This document shows, piece after piece, positions 43,292 to 55,001 of a DNA stretch of 64,000 bases. The stretch lies in assembly GCF_000764305.2 (NCBI RefSeq), contig NW_025944352.1, forward strand, positions 23,897 through 87,896. Direction: 5' to 3'. The stretch's first letter is position 1; each line of letters opens with the position of its first letter. The notes below the pieces were generated by a model. The model worked only from the letters and a program-made list of their open reading frames with translations. It had not been told where the DNA came from and searched no databases. This stretch comes from Hyalella azteca. Its lineage: Eukaryota; Arthropoda; Malacostraca; Amphipoda; Hyalellidae. The translations under genes were made by a program, and so were the position numbers.

Positions 43292-43589
43292 ACTTTTCCT
43301 CCTCTGCTTCACCAGTTCCACTTGTCAAAAATCCTCAGGTTCTAGTAGATTGACAGAAATTCCTTGCTACCTATTGTCATAGTCGGCGTTATCAATATCG
43401 CTGTCGCTCTTGCAACTCAGAGAAATGAGTTTGACTTTGGATGTAATATCGTCCTTTCTGCTTGGCTGGCCTGCTTCTAATAGTACAGGTACCAGCTATC
43501 TTAGCTTTTCTTCTTTTTGATACAAGTTAAATGTTTTCCAAATACTACCACGTCATTTTTATTTATTTCCCTGTCGAATTCCAGATTCC

Positions 43590-43880
43590 GTTCAAGAGCG
43601 GCGGAGGCTCGGCATAGCCGCCTTAGAGGCAAATCAGGCGCCAATTGGACGCCTATCATATTCGGCAACTAATTGGAGCCGTTTTCGGGAGAAACATACC
43701 CGAGGAGACAGTTTAAGTTCAAAGTTTAATACCTGTCAGGCACTGGCTCAGGGACACTATATTCGGCTTAGGGGCGAATCACGCGCTTAGAGGCCACCTA
43801 GCTGCATTCAGCGACTATTCACGAGCTGATTGCGGGAGTAGATTGCCCGATAGGCCGAATATACGAAGTCAGACAGAAAA
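43590..43880 (+). repeat. Dispersed repeat with TATTCGGCTTAGGGGCGAATC
   Basis: ACTATATTCGGCTTAGGGG and TTGCCCGATAGGCCGAATAT have reverse-complement relatives right of the adapter scar at 15829-15930 (CACCCCTAAGCCGAATATAG, GGCCTACCGGGCAATTG). Confidence 0.5.
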
Positions 43881-44070
43881 AAGCAGCTGGCAAGGCTTCT
43901 TTAGGCAGACGCTGTTATTTGAGCGAACCATGACTATCTCCCGCACATCATATGGCGTTGATGTATGTACGTACATGCGTACGTTTGTCAAAGCATAAGA
44001 TGGAACGAAATGAGAATTGATTGTACCAATTTTTTAAGCTTACGTGTTGTAAGCTAAAATTTCATTAAGT

Positions 44071-44244
44071 ATAGGACAAAAATATCTGGATTTCTTTGGC
44101 TATCTTCAAAAACCTCAGATTGCTCGAAGGCATGGAAATATGATCAGGGGATTAATTATAGGACAAAAATATCTGGACTCATTTGGCTGTCTTCAAAAAC
44201 CTCAGGAAGCTTGAAGGCATGGAATTATGATTAAGGGTGCAAGA
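44071..44244 (+). repeat. 87-bp tandem duplication
   Basis: ATAGGACAAAAATATCTGGA starts at 44071 and 44158. Each copy continues TTTGGCTxTCTTCAAAAACC and GAAGGCATGGAAxTATGAT. Confidence 0.85.
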
Positions 44245-44699
44245 GCAGAAAAATACTTGATAAATACGTGGCAGTAGAAAAGTAATTCTTGTAGCTCCAA
44301 GAGATAAATTTCTTGTCATAACACACATAACTAATACGAAAGCTCTTAATTGGCAGATTAAGCAGCAGATGAAATTTCGGTTATTTGCGGTTCAAATAAT
44401 TCCTTCAGTGAATTATGATCGTTTTATTCAACGACGGTTACTGGGCGTTACTGGGCATGGCTCATACATAACGTACATAACTCTGCTCAGGCACCTCACT
44501 ACTTTTTGAACGAATGAAAAAAAGTTTAGTCATTAGTTTAAACAACCTCGATGACAAAACCTGGTCGATGCTTTATAGTTCTCATTCCTCATAGTTACTT
44601 TATAATGTTCGCAGGGCAAAATTTGTTGCTAGCCTCGTTAAATATTTAAATAGTATTCCTGTTTAACGTGATGCAGCTTGAGGGGGTGAGTAGTTTACA

Positions 44700-44830
44700 C
44701 GACATGACACGTTCGTTCGCGTTTGCCTTGCCGCTCCGCCGCTGCCCGGCGGGCCGCGGGCGGGACCGGCGTTAGTTCGCTAGTTGGACTAGTGAAGATC
44801 GAACGCAGCGGCGAACGTTGCTCGTTTCAA
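44700..44830. other. Short GC-rich island
   Basis: GCCGCTCCGCCGCTGCCCGG and GCGGGCCGCGGGCGGGACC stand out in AT-rich DNA, next to the truncated hAT-type MITE. There is no ORF or RNA gene that I can support. Confidence 0.4.
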
Positions 44831-44848
44831 TCTTGTAATGGTAGTGGG

Positions 44849-44992
44849 CAGAGCTAGGCAGCGCTACTTTGAAATGTAGCGGCGCTACCGCTACCGCTAC
44901 ATGCTCTAAATGCAGCGGTCGCTACCGCTACCGCTACACTCACTATATTGTAGCGACCGCTACCGCTACAGTAAAATGTAGCGCCGCTGCAA
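44849..44992. mobile_element. Second, truncated copy of the GTAGCGG hAT-type MITE
   Basis: It starts CAGAGCTAGGCAGCGCTAC, very like the copy at 2946, and shares the GTAGCGGC/GCTACCGCTAC units. The right terminal repeat is absent, the similarity fading at GTAGCGCCGCTGC, and no target duplication is visible. Confidence 0.7.
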
Positions 44993-45121
44993 TGGCCAAA
45001 ATTATTGGATATCTCTAAATATTTATTGTTCTGCTATTGGGATTTACTCATAAACATTTAATGATAATAAAACATTTTCAAAACATATCAATGCAACTTT
45101 ATTGCAATTAACCTAACCGAA

Positions 45122-46187
45122 ACCTAGAGTGTTAATATTGTTATTGTAGCGCTTATCTAGAGTGTTTTTAACTGTCATTACATCGGTGTTTAGAGGTGTT
45201 TTTGCTATTACTACCTTGAGTTTTCGTATTGTTATTAATTTGGGCTTACTGGTGTTGAGATGGCTTCTATATAACTTCTTCTAGCCATTATCAGGATTTT
45301 TATTCATCAGAGATATTATAGGCTGAGCTAATAATATCTGAGAAGACTTTGAACTGCTTGTTCACTTGGTTCAGCAAGATAATTGGAGGAATTTGCCATG
45401 AACTTATAAATATTATGACGTTCCTTATATGAGATATTTCCAAGTGTGCATCATCAAAATGAGCAATAAAATCAACACGCGAATTTTACTCCATTTGTTA
45501 TATATAAGGTAAAAACTTTGACAATCGATTGAGCTACTTTTCCTCTAGGTGCACTCGACATTCGTTTTCCTGCGCAGATACACATTTTTTTCTTTCTTTT
45601 TGAGGGAGACTAAGGAAATTTAGACGACGTTGACCCAATGTCCTTTTCATCGGAGTATATATGTTAGGATGACGCATGTTCTGGAATGGACATTATTTTC
45701 CGTTCGTTAATCAACGTGCGTCGACGTTAAATGTTGCTTTTGAGAACGTCCACTGTGCCGTGTTTTTTCCATAGAATATCTCATTGTGTAACTATAATTC
45801 TGCTTTGTTGGGTCGACATATCATTTGCTATTTATTCATTGACATGACCATACCTGGTGCTTAGATATGCAAGGCATTGGTCAGTGTGCAGAAATAATCC
45901 TACTCGCAGCCATAATTTCTGCAGTATATTGAAATATTTTAATGAAAATTTAATTCGCGTAAGAAATATTACGCAGTGAGGAATACGAGCTCGCAGGTTC
46001 AAGAAATAAGCTTTTCTTAGTCGAAGTTATGAAGCAATGGGTAGAACGAAAATTGAACGAAATAAATATTCAAGGAATACCTCGTAGTTTTTTCTAACAT
46101 ATTAGCTTATATTTAAACCAAGCGAATAAAATAAGCTGAAACATAGTGTTATTTTGCTCATAGTGGATATCACTATTTAATGAATTT
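45122..46187 (+). repeat. 1,066-bp direct duplication, copy 2
   Basis: It starts ACCTAGAGTGTTAATATTG and ends ACTATTTAATGAATTT, as copy 1 does. Its left edge falls inside the 33-bp-type degenerate array, of which it carries a short piece away from the main array. No terminal inverted repeats are evident. Confidence 0.93.
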
Positions 46188-46899
46188 GCAATGAGGAGAA
46201 AAATATTTATCGAGAAACATGACCAACATTTGTGCCCTACATTCCAAAGGTGAACGATCTTCCTACCAGCGCAATCGATACTCGATCATTGCAAGTCTGC
46301 ATCGACCAGAGTGCGTTTCCATGACATCGAACGAAATACGTGAAGCAAGTGTCCAGTGTGTAACGTCAAGCGATCGCGTGTCATGATATTTGCTTTTTAT
46401 TTTCATTAAAACATCACGATATTATGGTGGGACTAATTAACATATTTAATTAATTTGTCACGCATCTACATGGTCTTAAGTAATATCATTAACAGCGAGA
46501 AATTAACTTAATCAACGCATCACTACCAACCAAATTCCAGGGCTTGGATAACATCTCTGAATCCTGGTGACATTTTTGGGAAAATTTTCAATAAAAATTT
46601 TTTAGGATATCAGGAAGCGATTTGTAAATATTTTACTTCCAGTGCCAAATTTCTGGTAGTGTCATCATTTTTATTAGCCTATTGTTTTTAATGGCTGGAG
46701 TCCGGTTGTACAATTATAATCATTATGTTGCGGGAGCTATTTTTTGGTACACAGTCCGGTTCGTTATATGTTTGCACAGCAAAATCTAGAGCATTGAGAG
46801 ATAAAATTTATTGATGCCACGACTGATTACCTACCATCTTATTGTTCCATTTTATCACTGGCTGGCGTGCTCAACGTCATTGAAGTTTCTTTTAATTCC

Positions 46900-47520
46900 A
46901 GAGTATTAGAATAGATGAGCGTTGTAAATGCATTTATGACAGTAATCTTAACGGCTTTTAATACAATAATGCCAATTATCGTGGATTTCTGTAATGATTT
47001 CATGCCAGTTATCGCGAAAGTTTTAAAAGATTTCATGCCTGTTATCTCGAACGTTTTAATGATTTCAATGATGATTAATTAACGTTTTTCATGATTTTCT
47101 TTTGTCAATAATCTTCTTTGTTCTGACTCGTTTTACACCGCTTCTCTCGGGTGTTTTAAATACTTTAATATTAGACATGTCGATTGTTTTTAATGCTTTT
47201 ATGCTAGTTGTCATTAATATTGTAAGAATTTTTATGCCAGTAATCTCAGGTGCTCTAAATACATCTATAATAGTTTTTCTGAGGTTCTCAAAGTTTTCTT
47301 CTAATGTTCTTAAGTGCTGTTAATGCTGTTATGCCATCATTCTTGCTTATTTTTAATGTTTCTCTGCCAATAATGTCGTGAGTTTCGAGGCTATTAGTGA
47401 TCTCGGCTGTTCTAGTGCCTATATGCCAAATATTCAAGATGTTTTGAATACTTCTTTTCCAGTTATCACGGTTTTTAAGTATTCAATGCATGTTATCTGG
47501 AGTGTTTTGTTGTCAGTGCT
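46900..47520 (+). repeat. Degenerate 33-bp-type array
   Basis: ATGCCAGTTATCGCGAAAG, ATGCCTGTTATCTCGAACG, CGCTTCTCTCGGGTGTTTT and CTTTTCCAGTTATCACGG are spaced about 30-39 bp and resemble the 39.8-41.1-kb units. No frame is kept. Confidence 0.5.
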
Positions 47521-47899
47521 ATACCCCAACCAAGGGTCGCAATTTTGACTCTCAAACTATCCATGGAGTCAACGCCTTTCCTCAACATGCACCATTCAGC
47601 CTTGGCGCTAAAAAGCAGCAGACCACGCTGTACAACAGTGAAACTGACCAGTTCCGCACTTGACTGTCATACTTTATCACATACTTCACATATATGAGCA
47701 CATCATGGCCCTTCTTCCTCATTTACCCCCTCTCCCACTTTCCCGTAGCCAATGAGCTGTAAGACAGGTTTGGTTAGTAGGGGTTTAGGTGGAGGTTTGG
47801 GGTAAGTGTAGGGTAAAACGATTGCTGTTTTGCTGCGTTTAGGTTGACCCAATTCCGCGTTTAAGTTTTAGGATAACCACGGTTCTGATTGTAAAATTC

Positions 47900-50670
47900 C
47901 ATTTTATTGAATGAAAAGATCTATCTGCAAGAACAAATGTACATACATACATTAACACTATAAACTTCAATCCATGCCCATAGTATTCATATATAATAAA
48001 TAATCATAGGAACTATAAACGAGTTATTAGAAGGCATTAGATAACGCCCCTTGATATTGTGGGCTGTTATCTATGATCAACTATTATCGCGGACTATGAT
48101 CAACTGAGTAAGCATGAAACTATTTGATGAGTCATCGATAATCATTACATTCTAAAGGTCGGGTAAACGAGTGAACCACAGGAGCGCATAAGGAATATAC
48201 CATTAAGAAATAAGCTAACAAAAGTTTCGTTTTAAAATATTCACATGTAGAGTAAAAGCCATAACAATATATAATCGTGTGGATAGGTTAGTTTTTAGCA
48301 GTGGCTGTGGACTTGCGGTAGCAGTCGCTTTAAGACTTATGTAATTACATTGGCTACGATTCCCTCCTGCGTACTTGGTCATGGAATAAAATATACAGTA
48401 AATTAGACATCATTTCAATATATGAGCTCCAATGTTATCATGACTTTGGTTCGTTAGCGCCGGTTTTATACTTATTTTGGCACCCAAATAATGTATACAG
48501 AACAATAAAATTTTCGCTTTCCACACGCTCCCCAATTCTTGAATATTCTATGTTTATACCGCCTATATACGTATATATCTCGTGTGTAATTGTTATTGGC
48601 GTGCGAGTAATATGAGTTTTCTCATTCATATAAATTAGTCAATTCAAGTGTTTCTCCTAATTAGATATGTGTACAGATACAGATTTTTTTTATAAATTTG
48701 ACTTTACAATAAAAACCTTGTTTCTTAATTATTGAACCAGCACATTGTGTACTCATAGTTTCATGATCCAATAGACAAGATGGAGATTTCATTTCGAAAA
48801 AAAATTCCCAAGTTCATCAGATATGATTCCAAATATTTCTGTAAATTTTCTTATGAATTTTTGCATGAATAATAAAGACACATTTTCAAAAGACCTCACT
48901 AAGTTCACTTTACTGTAACAATTTAAGATGAAGTAAAAGTGGTCCAACTTTCTCGAGTACCACTGTTAGGTGAACGAATTGAACTTCAGAGTTCCTAAAC
49001 CCGAAGGTGTAGTACTACCTGTAGGAAAGAATAATTTATGTGCTACAAAGAATACAAAGTGCTACAAAGAATAATAATCTTCGCCGCTCTCTGGTCCCCA
49101 GTCGACATTATTTTGCTTCAAATTTTTTATGAACAATGTTATTCTCAGCAGGCATTCGCTGGTTGGATCAACGTTGAAACAATTACCTACTACGAACATG
49201 ATATCACAGTGACATGAGGTTTAGAATGGAAATTGAAGCAACGTTATTCTGGAAGCGTCGTACTGACATTATGAAAAGTCAATACGAGGTTTTGTGAATG
49301 ACGATGCTTCATTTTTCATTCTAAAATTCTTTGAGTCATCCAGCCTAAATCAAGGAGTCAACCGAGTTTTTAATTCCTTTGGCTAGGCCAATTGGATCTT
49401 TTTAGAAAATTCGGGGCATTAGGACCCTGTGGTTTAATAAAGATGGTTCGTCCACTACCAGCACTTTGCTCAGTTGTGTTCTATTGGAAGCTTTTTGTTG
49501 GCTAAATTGACTTGATTGGAAGCACTTTCTAACTAAATTTGATTTCTGAGCACAGTATAGGAGCTTGATGCTTATACCCTCCTACCAAGGTTCTCAATTG
49601 ATCCATTCTTTTCCCGATCTCTACGCTTTCGATCCTAACTTCAGGACAGGGATTGCCCCAATCAGGCTTTCACAATCAGATTCCTCCACCACCATAGTTT
49701 CTGTGACTAAATCATTATCATTCACTTGCATATTAGCTTCCACAAGATTGCAAGGAGCAGTACAATCACCATCTTGATCTTCTATTGCTGTAGCTCCACG
49801 CGTGATGGTCGGGTCAAAACCTGAGCCGGTAAGGCCGCTGGACTCCCCCATGCAGTACCAAAGTCAGCTTATCAGAGAACGAAAACAAAAACCAAAAAGG
49901 AAGAAAAAATTTAAAAAAGAGCAAAGAAGACTGACAAACATCTGAGGAAGAAAGCCAGTTGAATATTATGAAGAAACAAACTCAAGATAATAATTTTTTG
50001 TAGTAAATATGAAACTTTGGCTCACAATAATTCACCGGTTACTATACTAGAGAACGCAATTAACACACGTGCTTTCGCTGTGAACACAACCGACTCTCTC
50101 CCGAAGAGAGGTACGAAAACGTGAAGCAGCGAGTGCCAGATAGTGGGTCATGGTGTAAGATTCGCTCCGCAGGTGCTAAATGCTTTGAAGAGATCTCAAA
50201 ATAAAAGAAACTTACTTCAATAATGCAAATAAAGTGTATGTGTGGGTTGCCAAATTTAAGAGAGTCTTCGCCGAATGCAACACGAAAATTTGAACTTTTC
50301 GCATCTTTAATCACAAAAGTTTCATTTATTACATGATTCGAACTTATAGAATCCAGGATGAAGTATGAGAAATTTTTTGATTTGGAAGCAAACACATACT
50401 AAGAAAATACCATGATATGGCTGTAAATGAAATCAATGGATACCACTATAAATCAAGTTATTAAGTATTTTTTGTATTTTTGCTTCATAATGAGGAGAAA
50501 GAGAATAGAATAAAAATTTCGAAACTGAAGAAATAGGCCCATGGCCTGTTACCGATTCTTATACTTTTCGTAATTTGATTCACAAGGAATCCGATCTTTT
50601 GAACCCGATCTTTCCATATTTACAAAAAATTTAGTAGAGAAATTAGAGAAAAAATGTAGAGAAAAAATTT
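47900..50670. other. AT-rich intergenic DNA
   Basis: No supported gene. An acidic 76-codon frame on the minus strand (49851-49621, MGESSGLTGSGFDPTITRG) has coding-like composition, but no homologue or splice context is visible. Confidence 0.3.
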
Positions 50671-50672
50671 AG

Positions 50673-51377
50673 TAGAGAGGACTACCACCTCCTTCTATCG
50701 TAGGGGAAGGGGATGTGAGGAAAGCCATAGCTTCCTTCAGGCCGGGTTCAGCGGGTGGCCCGGACGGGCTCCGCCCGGGTCATCTGGTGATCCTGATTTC
50801 GCGGAAGGCGGGTGAGGCGGGCGCGAGGCTACTGGTCTCCCTTACCGGGTTCGTCAACCTGGTGATTGGAGGGCGGGTTCCTGAGTTTGCAAGACCGGTG
50901 TTCTATGGAGCCACTCTGTGCGCCCTACGGAAAAAAGACGGGGGTATTCGCCCCGTAGCGGTTGGGAACACCTTGCGTCGCTTGGCTACCAAGGTTGGAG
51001 CATGGCCATTGTCTCCGTTAATAGGGGAAGCACTACAGCCGGTCCAATTGGGGTTCTCCACCAGGAGTGGGTGCGAGGCTGCTGCTCATGCAGCCCGTGC
51101 GTACCTCGGGCGCGCCTCGGGCCGGAGAGTGTTTTTCAAGGTTGACATGGCGAATGCATTCAACAGCCTGCGATGTGACGTGTTCTTGGCTGCTGCGCGG
51201 GCGAAAGCGCAGGAAATTTATAGAATGCTGTACCAAGCGTATTCGGAACAGTCCCCTCTATTCTTTGGGGGGCCGAGTTTGGTATCCGCGACCGGCATAC
51301 AGCAAGGCGATCCTTTTGGCCCTGCTTTATTCTCTTTAGGAATTGACGAGGTGGTACGCCGGGTGAACACAAGCTAG
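50673..51377 (+). pseudogene. Non-LTR retrotransposon reverse transcriptase fragment, GC-rich
   Basis: A 234-codon open stretch encodes SFRPGSAGGPDGLRPGHL, then VGNTLRRL, VQLGFSTRSGCEAAAHAA, FKVDMANAFNSL and GIQQGDPFGPALFSL. These are RT fingers and palm motifs: the GPDG region, the catalytic D of motif A in KVDMANAFN, and the QGDP motif. The ORF stops before the (Y/F)-x-DD catalytic motif, and a TAG precedes it, so both ends are missing. It is clearly richer in GC than its flanks. I cannot assign the clade. Confidence 0.85.
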
Positions 51378-51575
51378 CATCCTAACAGCAGTCAGAGAAA
51401 AGTTCGACGTGGGCCCGCTCCTCGCTCGCGTCACAGCTCAGTGACCCTCGGAGTCGGTGTAGGCCACCATCAGAGGCGTTAAGGTCGGGGCCCTGATCAT
51501 TGACATGAAACCATTCCCTGTTTTAATTAATAAAATCAATTCTTTTTTTTTGTTGGAGTTGTGAGTGTGGGAGGC

Positions 51576-52050
51576 CTTAAAAAAAAGAGTGTTCAAAGAC
51601 GCGCAACAAGGATAGTTCCGGGCTTGAAAGGCAAGTCCTATGAGGAAAGATTAAAGATTATGAAGCTTCCGAGCCTAAGTTATCGACGTCTGCGTGGGGA
51701 CCTCATTGAAGTATACAAGTATATTCATGGCTTATACAAGGTCCCAGAAGGATTACTAGAATTTGAAACAAGAACACCAGGGGCCACGGCTATAAACTAA
51801 AAAAACAGCGTTGGAACACATCCATGCGACAACATTTCTTCTCGCTTCGAGTCACCAACATGTGGAACGTGGCCTCTGGTGTTGATTCATGTCTCAAATT
51901 CCAGAACTCCTTCTGGGACCTTGTATAATATACTTGTATACATCAATGAGGTCACCACGCAGACGTCGATAACAAAGGCCAACGGTCATCCTTGCGGTTG
52001 TCCTGTGGCTTTGTGTCCACCCAGCGTGGACACCCGGAAAAGAAGAAGAA
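51576..52050 (+). mobile_element. CR1-like LINE, 3' end fragment
   Basis: It encodes VQRRATRIVPGLKGKSYEER and KLPSLSYRRLRGDLIEVYK, the conserved region after the RT of CR1/jockey-type ORF2. A frameshift at about 51780 moves the reading into GHGYKLKKQRWNT..FFSLRVTNMWN..SFWDLV and a stop at about 51929. The 3' UTR ends with an AAGAAGAAGAAAAGATAA-like tail near 52050. Confidence 0.82.
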
Positions 52051-52061
52051 AAGATAACAAA

Positions 52062-53175
52062 GGCTTGGAAGCTTCATAATCTTTCCTCATAAGGCTTGCA
52101 ATTTAATCCCGGAACTATCCTTGTTGCGCGTATTTGAACACTCTCGACTGAATTTTCGTTCTTTTATAGTTATGGAGACCACACGGCATTCCCAAACTCT
52201 AGGTTTGGACGCACGACAGCGAGACATAACTGCTTCATCGCTTCTGCATCTTGGAACTCGAAAGAGCGTCTGATCAGTCCAAGTCGTTTATTGGCTTTAT
52301 AAACTTGAGCTTCAATATGCATAGAAAATTTCAACTAATCGTCAACATAAACTCCCAAATCTTTTCTTATTGTTGATTTCGACATCGTCACTCTCTCCTT
52401 GCAACCATGTTCTCTTATACTGGAATCTTTATTTTCATTGCATCTCGCATTGTCTCACGCTGTAATCTTGCCAACGTGGATACTTAACACTTGTCAGCAT
52501 TAAAACGCAGCTACCACATATCAGCCCAGTCAAGTAACCTGTCGAGATCATCTCGAAACTGTACTTTTTGCGACATATTCCTTACTGTATGATAAACTTT
52601 AGTATCGTCAGCATGCATCGAGCACACGCTAGACAAAGCTTTTGACAGATCGTTTACAAACGCAACGAATTAAACAGGTCCGAGAACTCTTCCTTGTGGC
52701 ACGCAGCTGCGCATTCAAGCCCAGTCTGAAACGGTCCCATTAATCCTGACACGTTGATGTCTTTATACTAGAAAATCTCTTATCCATTTGAGTACATTAC
52801 TATCAATTGCCAGAAACTTCAATTTGCGCAACAATTGCTCATATGGGACACTGTCAAATGCCTTGACAAAATCGAGGTACACAGCATCTACAGGCTCCTT
52901 TTCGTCCAGCAGGGAAGTCTAATCGCTCAACGTAGGCCAGATGTACGTGGTGCAGGATCTACAGGCAATAAAGCCATGGTGACAGCCTGATAGGAGATTA
53001 TTTACAGTCAGACGATCGATCAATCGATCCCTCACAACAGATTCCATTACCTTGCAAACGACACTTGTCAAACTGACATGGCGATAGTTTCCCAGGCAGC
53101 TTCTGTCACCTTTTTTGAACAATTCAGTCATTGAGCTTCTTTCTAGTCTGCCGGCAAGATCCTTCGTTTAAATTT
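52062..53175 (-). mobile_element. CR1-like LINE, decayed reverse transcriptase fragment
   Basis: On the minus strand LFKKGDRSCLGNYR and CKVMESVVRDRLIDRLT are followed, through several stops and frame changes, by VYLDFVKAFDSVPYEQLL (motif A), CVPQGRVLGPV (motif B) and MHADDTKVYH (motif C, YADD changed to HADD). It ends in the same MKLPS-like region as the neighbouring plus-strand fragment. The two lie tail to tail and belong to the same family. Confidence 0.82.
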
Positions 53176-54289
53176 TTTTAATGAACTTTCCTGCGAGCGC
53201 TGTCCCAGATGTGTCAATAAAAGTCGTACTTCGTTATTCTACTTCTCATATTATTACACTCAGGCCTATTCTTCAAAATGTTTCACTCCGACCGAACTTA
53301 CTTCTAGACATGAGGTTGTACACCACAAAACACTTGTGTAGAAGGGACGTCCAATCTTATCATCCGACACATGCTAATGAGCCACGAAAAATTGGTTGCC
53401 AGGGAAGAAAAATAAGAAATCACTGGCCTACATGGCACCTATTGGTTCCCATAAAGAGCTATCAGATATATGCAGGGAAAAATTAAGTTTAAGAGTTTTG
53501 TTTAAGAATGTTTTGTTCTGTTTAAGAATGATAATGTAATTGTATTAAAAATATTACACTAATTTGTCATCCCTTTAGCAAAATCTAGCGATGTGAAGTC
53601 AACAAATTGAATTTTACAAGTTTATCAACAATTTAAGAAAGAAATAGCTTTCTTTCACAACCTTGAAGTTTCAGCTAGAACACTCAAAGATAATCTATAT
53701 AGTGACAACCCTCGTTTTTTCTACTAATAATTCTTTTAAATTTCAAATAAATTTTTTCTGCAAATTCTCATCTACATGCTTATTCTGTATTCACTCAATT
53801 AAGATAAGCCTGGTCAATTAAATTCCCTAATTATATTAACAATTGCAGGCCTATATTAATTCTTTAACTTATCTCATGGGCTATTATTACTTGCCTAATC
53901 ACATTACTGATTTACTCATCAAATGTCACTTGGCTATTGGTTTCGTTAGCGGACATATCACTGAAGGTAATCTTTAGGATATAATTTGGTAATTTAATTT
54001 TTGAATTTAGGATATATAAACATTTATGCTCAACTAGTCTCGGCATATTTCAGCAGCCATTATTAAAGTTTGCCTTAATTTGCAGCAGATCACCTGGGCG
54101 ACGCGATATTATTTTCCACGTGAACGACATTCAGGCGTTGCAGCAGTCCATGCTGATGTTCTTAAAACCGATGGAAGACAAGACCGGCCAGCTGAAGCTT
54201 CATCCATTATATGTATACCGCCAAATGTCCCAAAACATGTCTTAAAAGTCCCGCATATCCTAAAATATTTAATGGATGTCCTACAAATC

Positions 54290-54795
54290 CTAAATTTTTT
54301 ACATGTTCTAGAGTGTCATACATGTCCTAGGACCTCGAGCACTCCCTACAAACCATGAGCATATCCTACATCTCCTAGAGCATGTCACAAGAGTCATAAA
54401 GCATTTCTTACTTGTCCTACATGTTTACGTGCATGTCTTACGTGTGCGAGATCATGTCTTACTTGTCCTAGACCTAGAGCGTTTCCCGCAAGATCTAAAG
54501 CAGGTCTTACATGTCTTTGAGAATGTTCTAAATGTCCTGGAGCATGTTTTGCATGTCCTAGAGCATGCCCTACGTGTCCTACATGACTTCCGCCTGCATG
54601 TCGTAGACTAGAGCATGCCCCGCATGTTCTACAGGACTTCCTGCATATCCTAGAGCATGCCCTACATGTCATACTGGACTTCCTGCATGTCCTAGAGCAT
54701 GCCATATGTATCCTGGAGCACTTCCTGCATGTCCTTGCGCATATCCTACATGTCCTGGAGCACTTCCTGCATGTCCTTGCGCATATCCTACATGA
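54290..54795 (+). repeat. Minisatellite just past the stop of the fibrinogen-related gene
   Basis: Degenerate units of CTAGAGCATGxCCTACATGTC run through the region, and a 39-bp unit with GGAGCACTTCCTGCATGTCC is doubled at about 54713-54790. It lies 20 bp downstream of TAA at 54814, so it is probably transcribed as 3' UTR. Confidence 0.8.
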
Positions 54796-54813
54796 TCCAA
54801 CATATTGTACATA

Positions 54814-55001
54814 TTAATCCTTTGGTCTGATCAGGAGGGTGAGTTGAGTGACGTGTGCCTGGTAGTGAGTATCCCAGGACAAGAACTTTCCACGGGTAAG
54901 CTCGGCAGGTCTGTCGCCGCCGTACACGCCTGTAGGGTTCACACGCGAGCATCTGTTGTACCACCAGCCACCGCCACCGTTCAACCCCGAACAGCTTCCG
55001 G
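54814..55001 (-). CDS. Fibrinogen-related gene exon 6: ligand-pocket region and stop
   Basis: The acceptor TTCTTCAG is used. It encodes AGSCSGLNGGGGWWYNRC, then GVYGG and SWDTHYQ, and ends TLLIRPKD with TAA at 54816-54814. C..GGWWYN-x-C is the ligand-pocket signature with the second disulfide. The usual YHG before WW is replaced by a Gly run and is one residue longer. The end in IRP matches the family. Confidence 0.9.
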
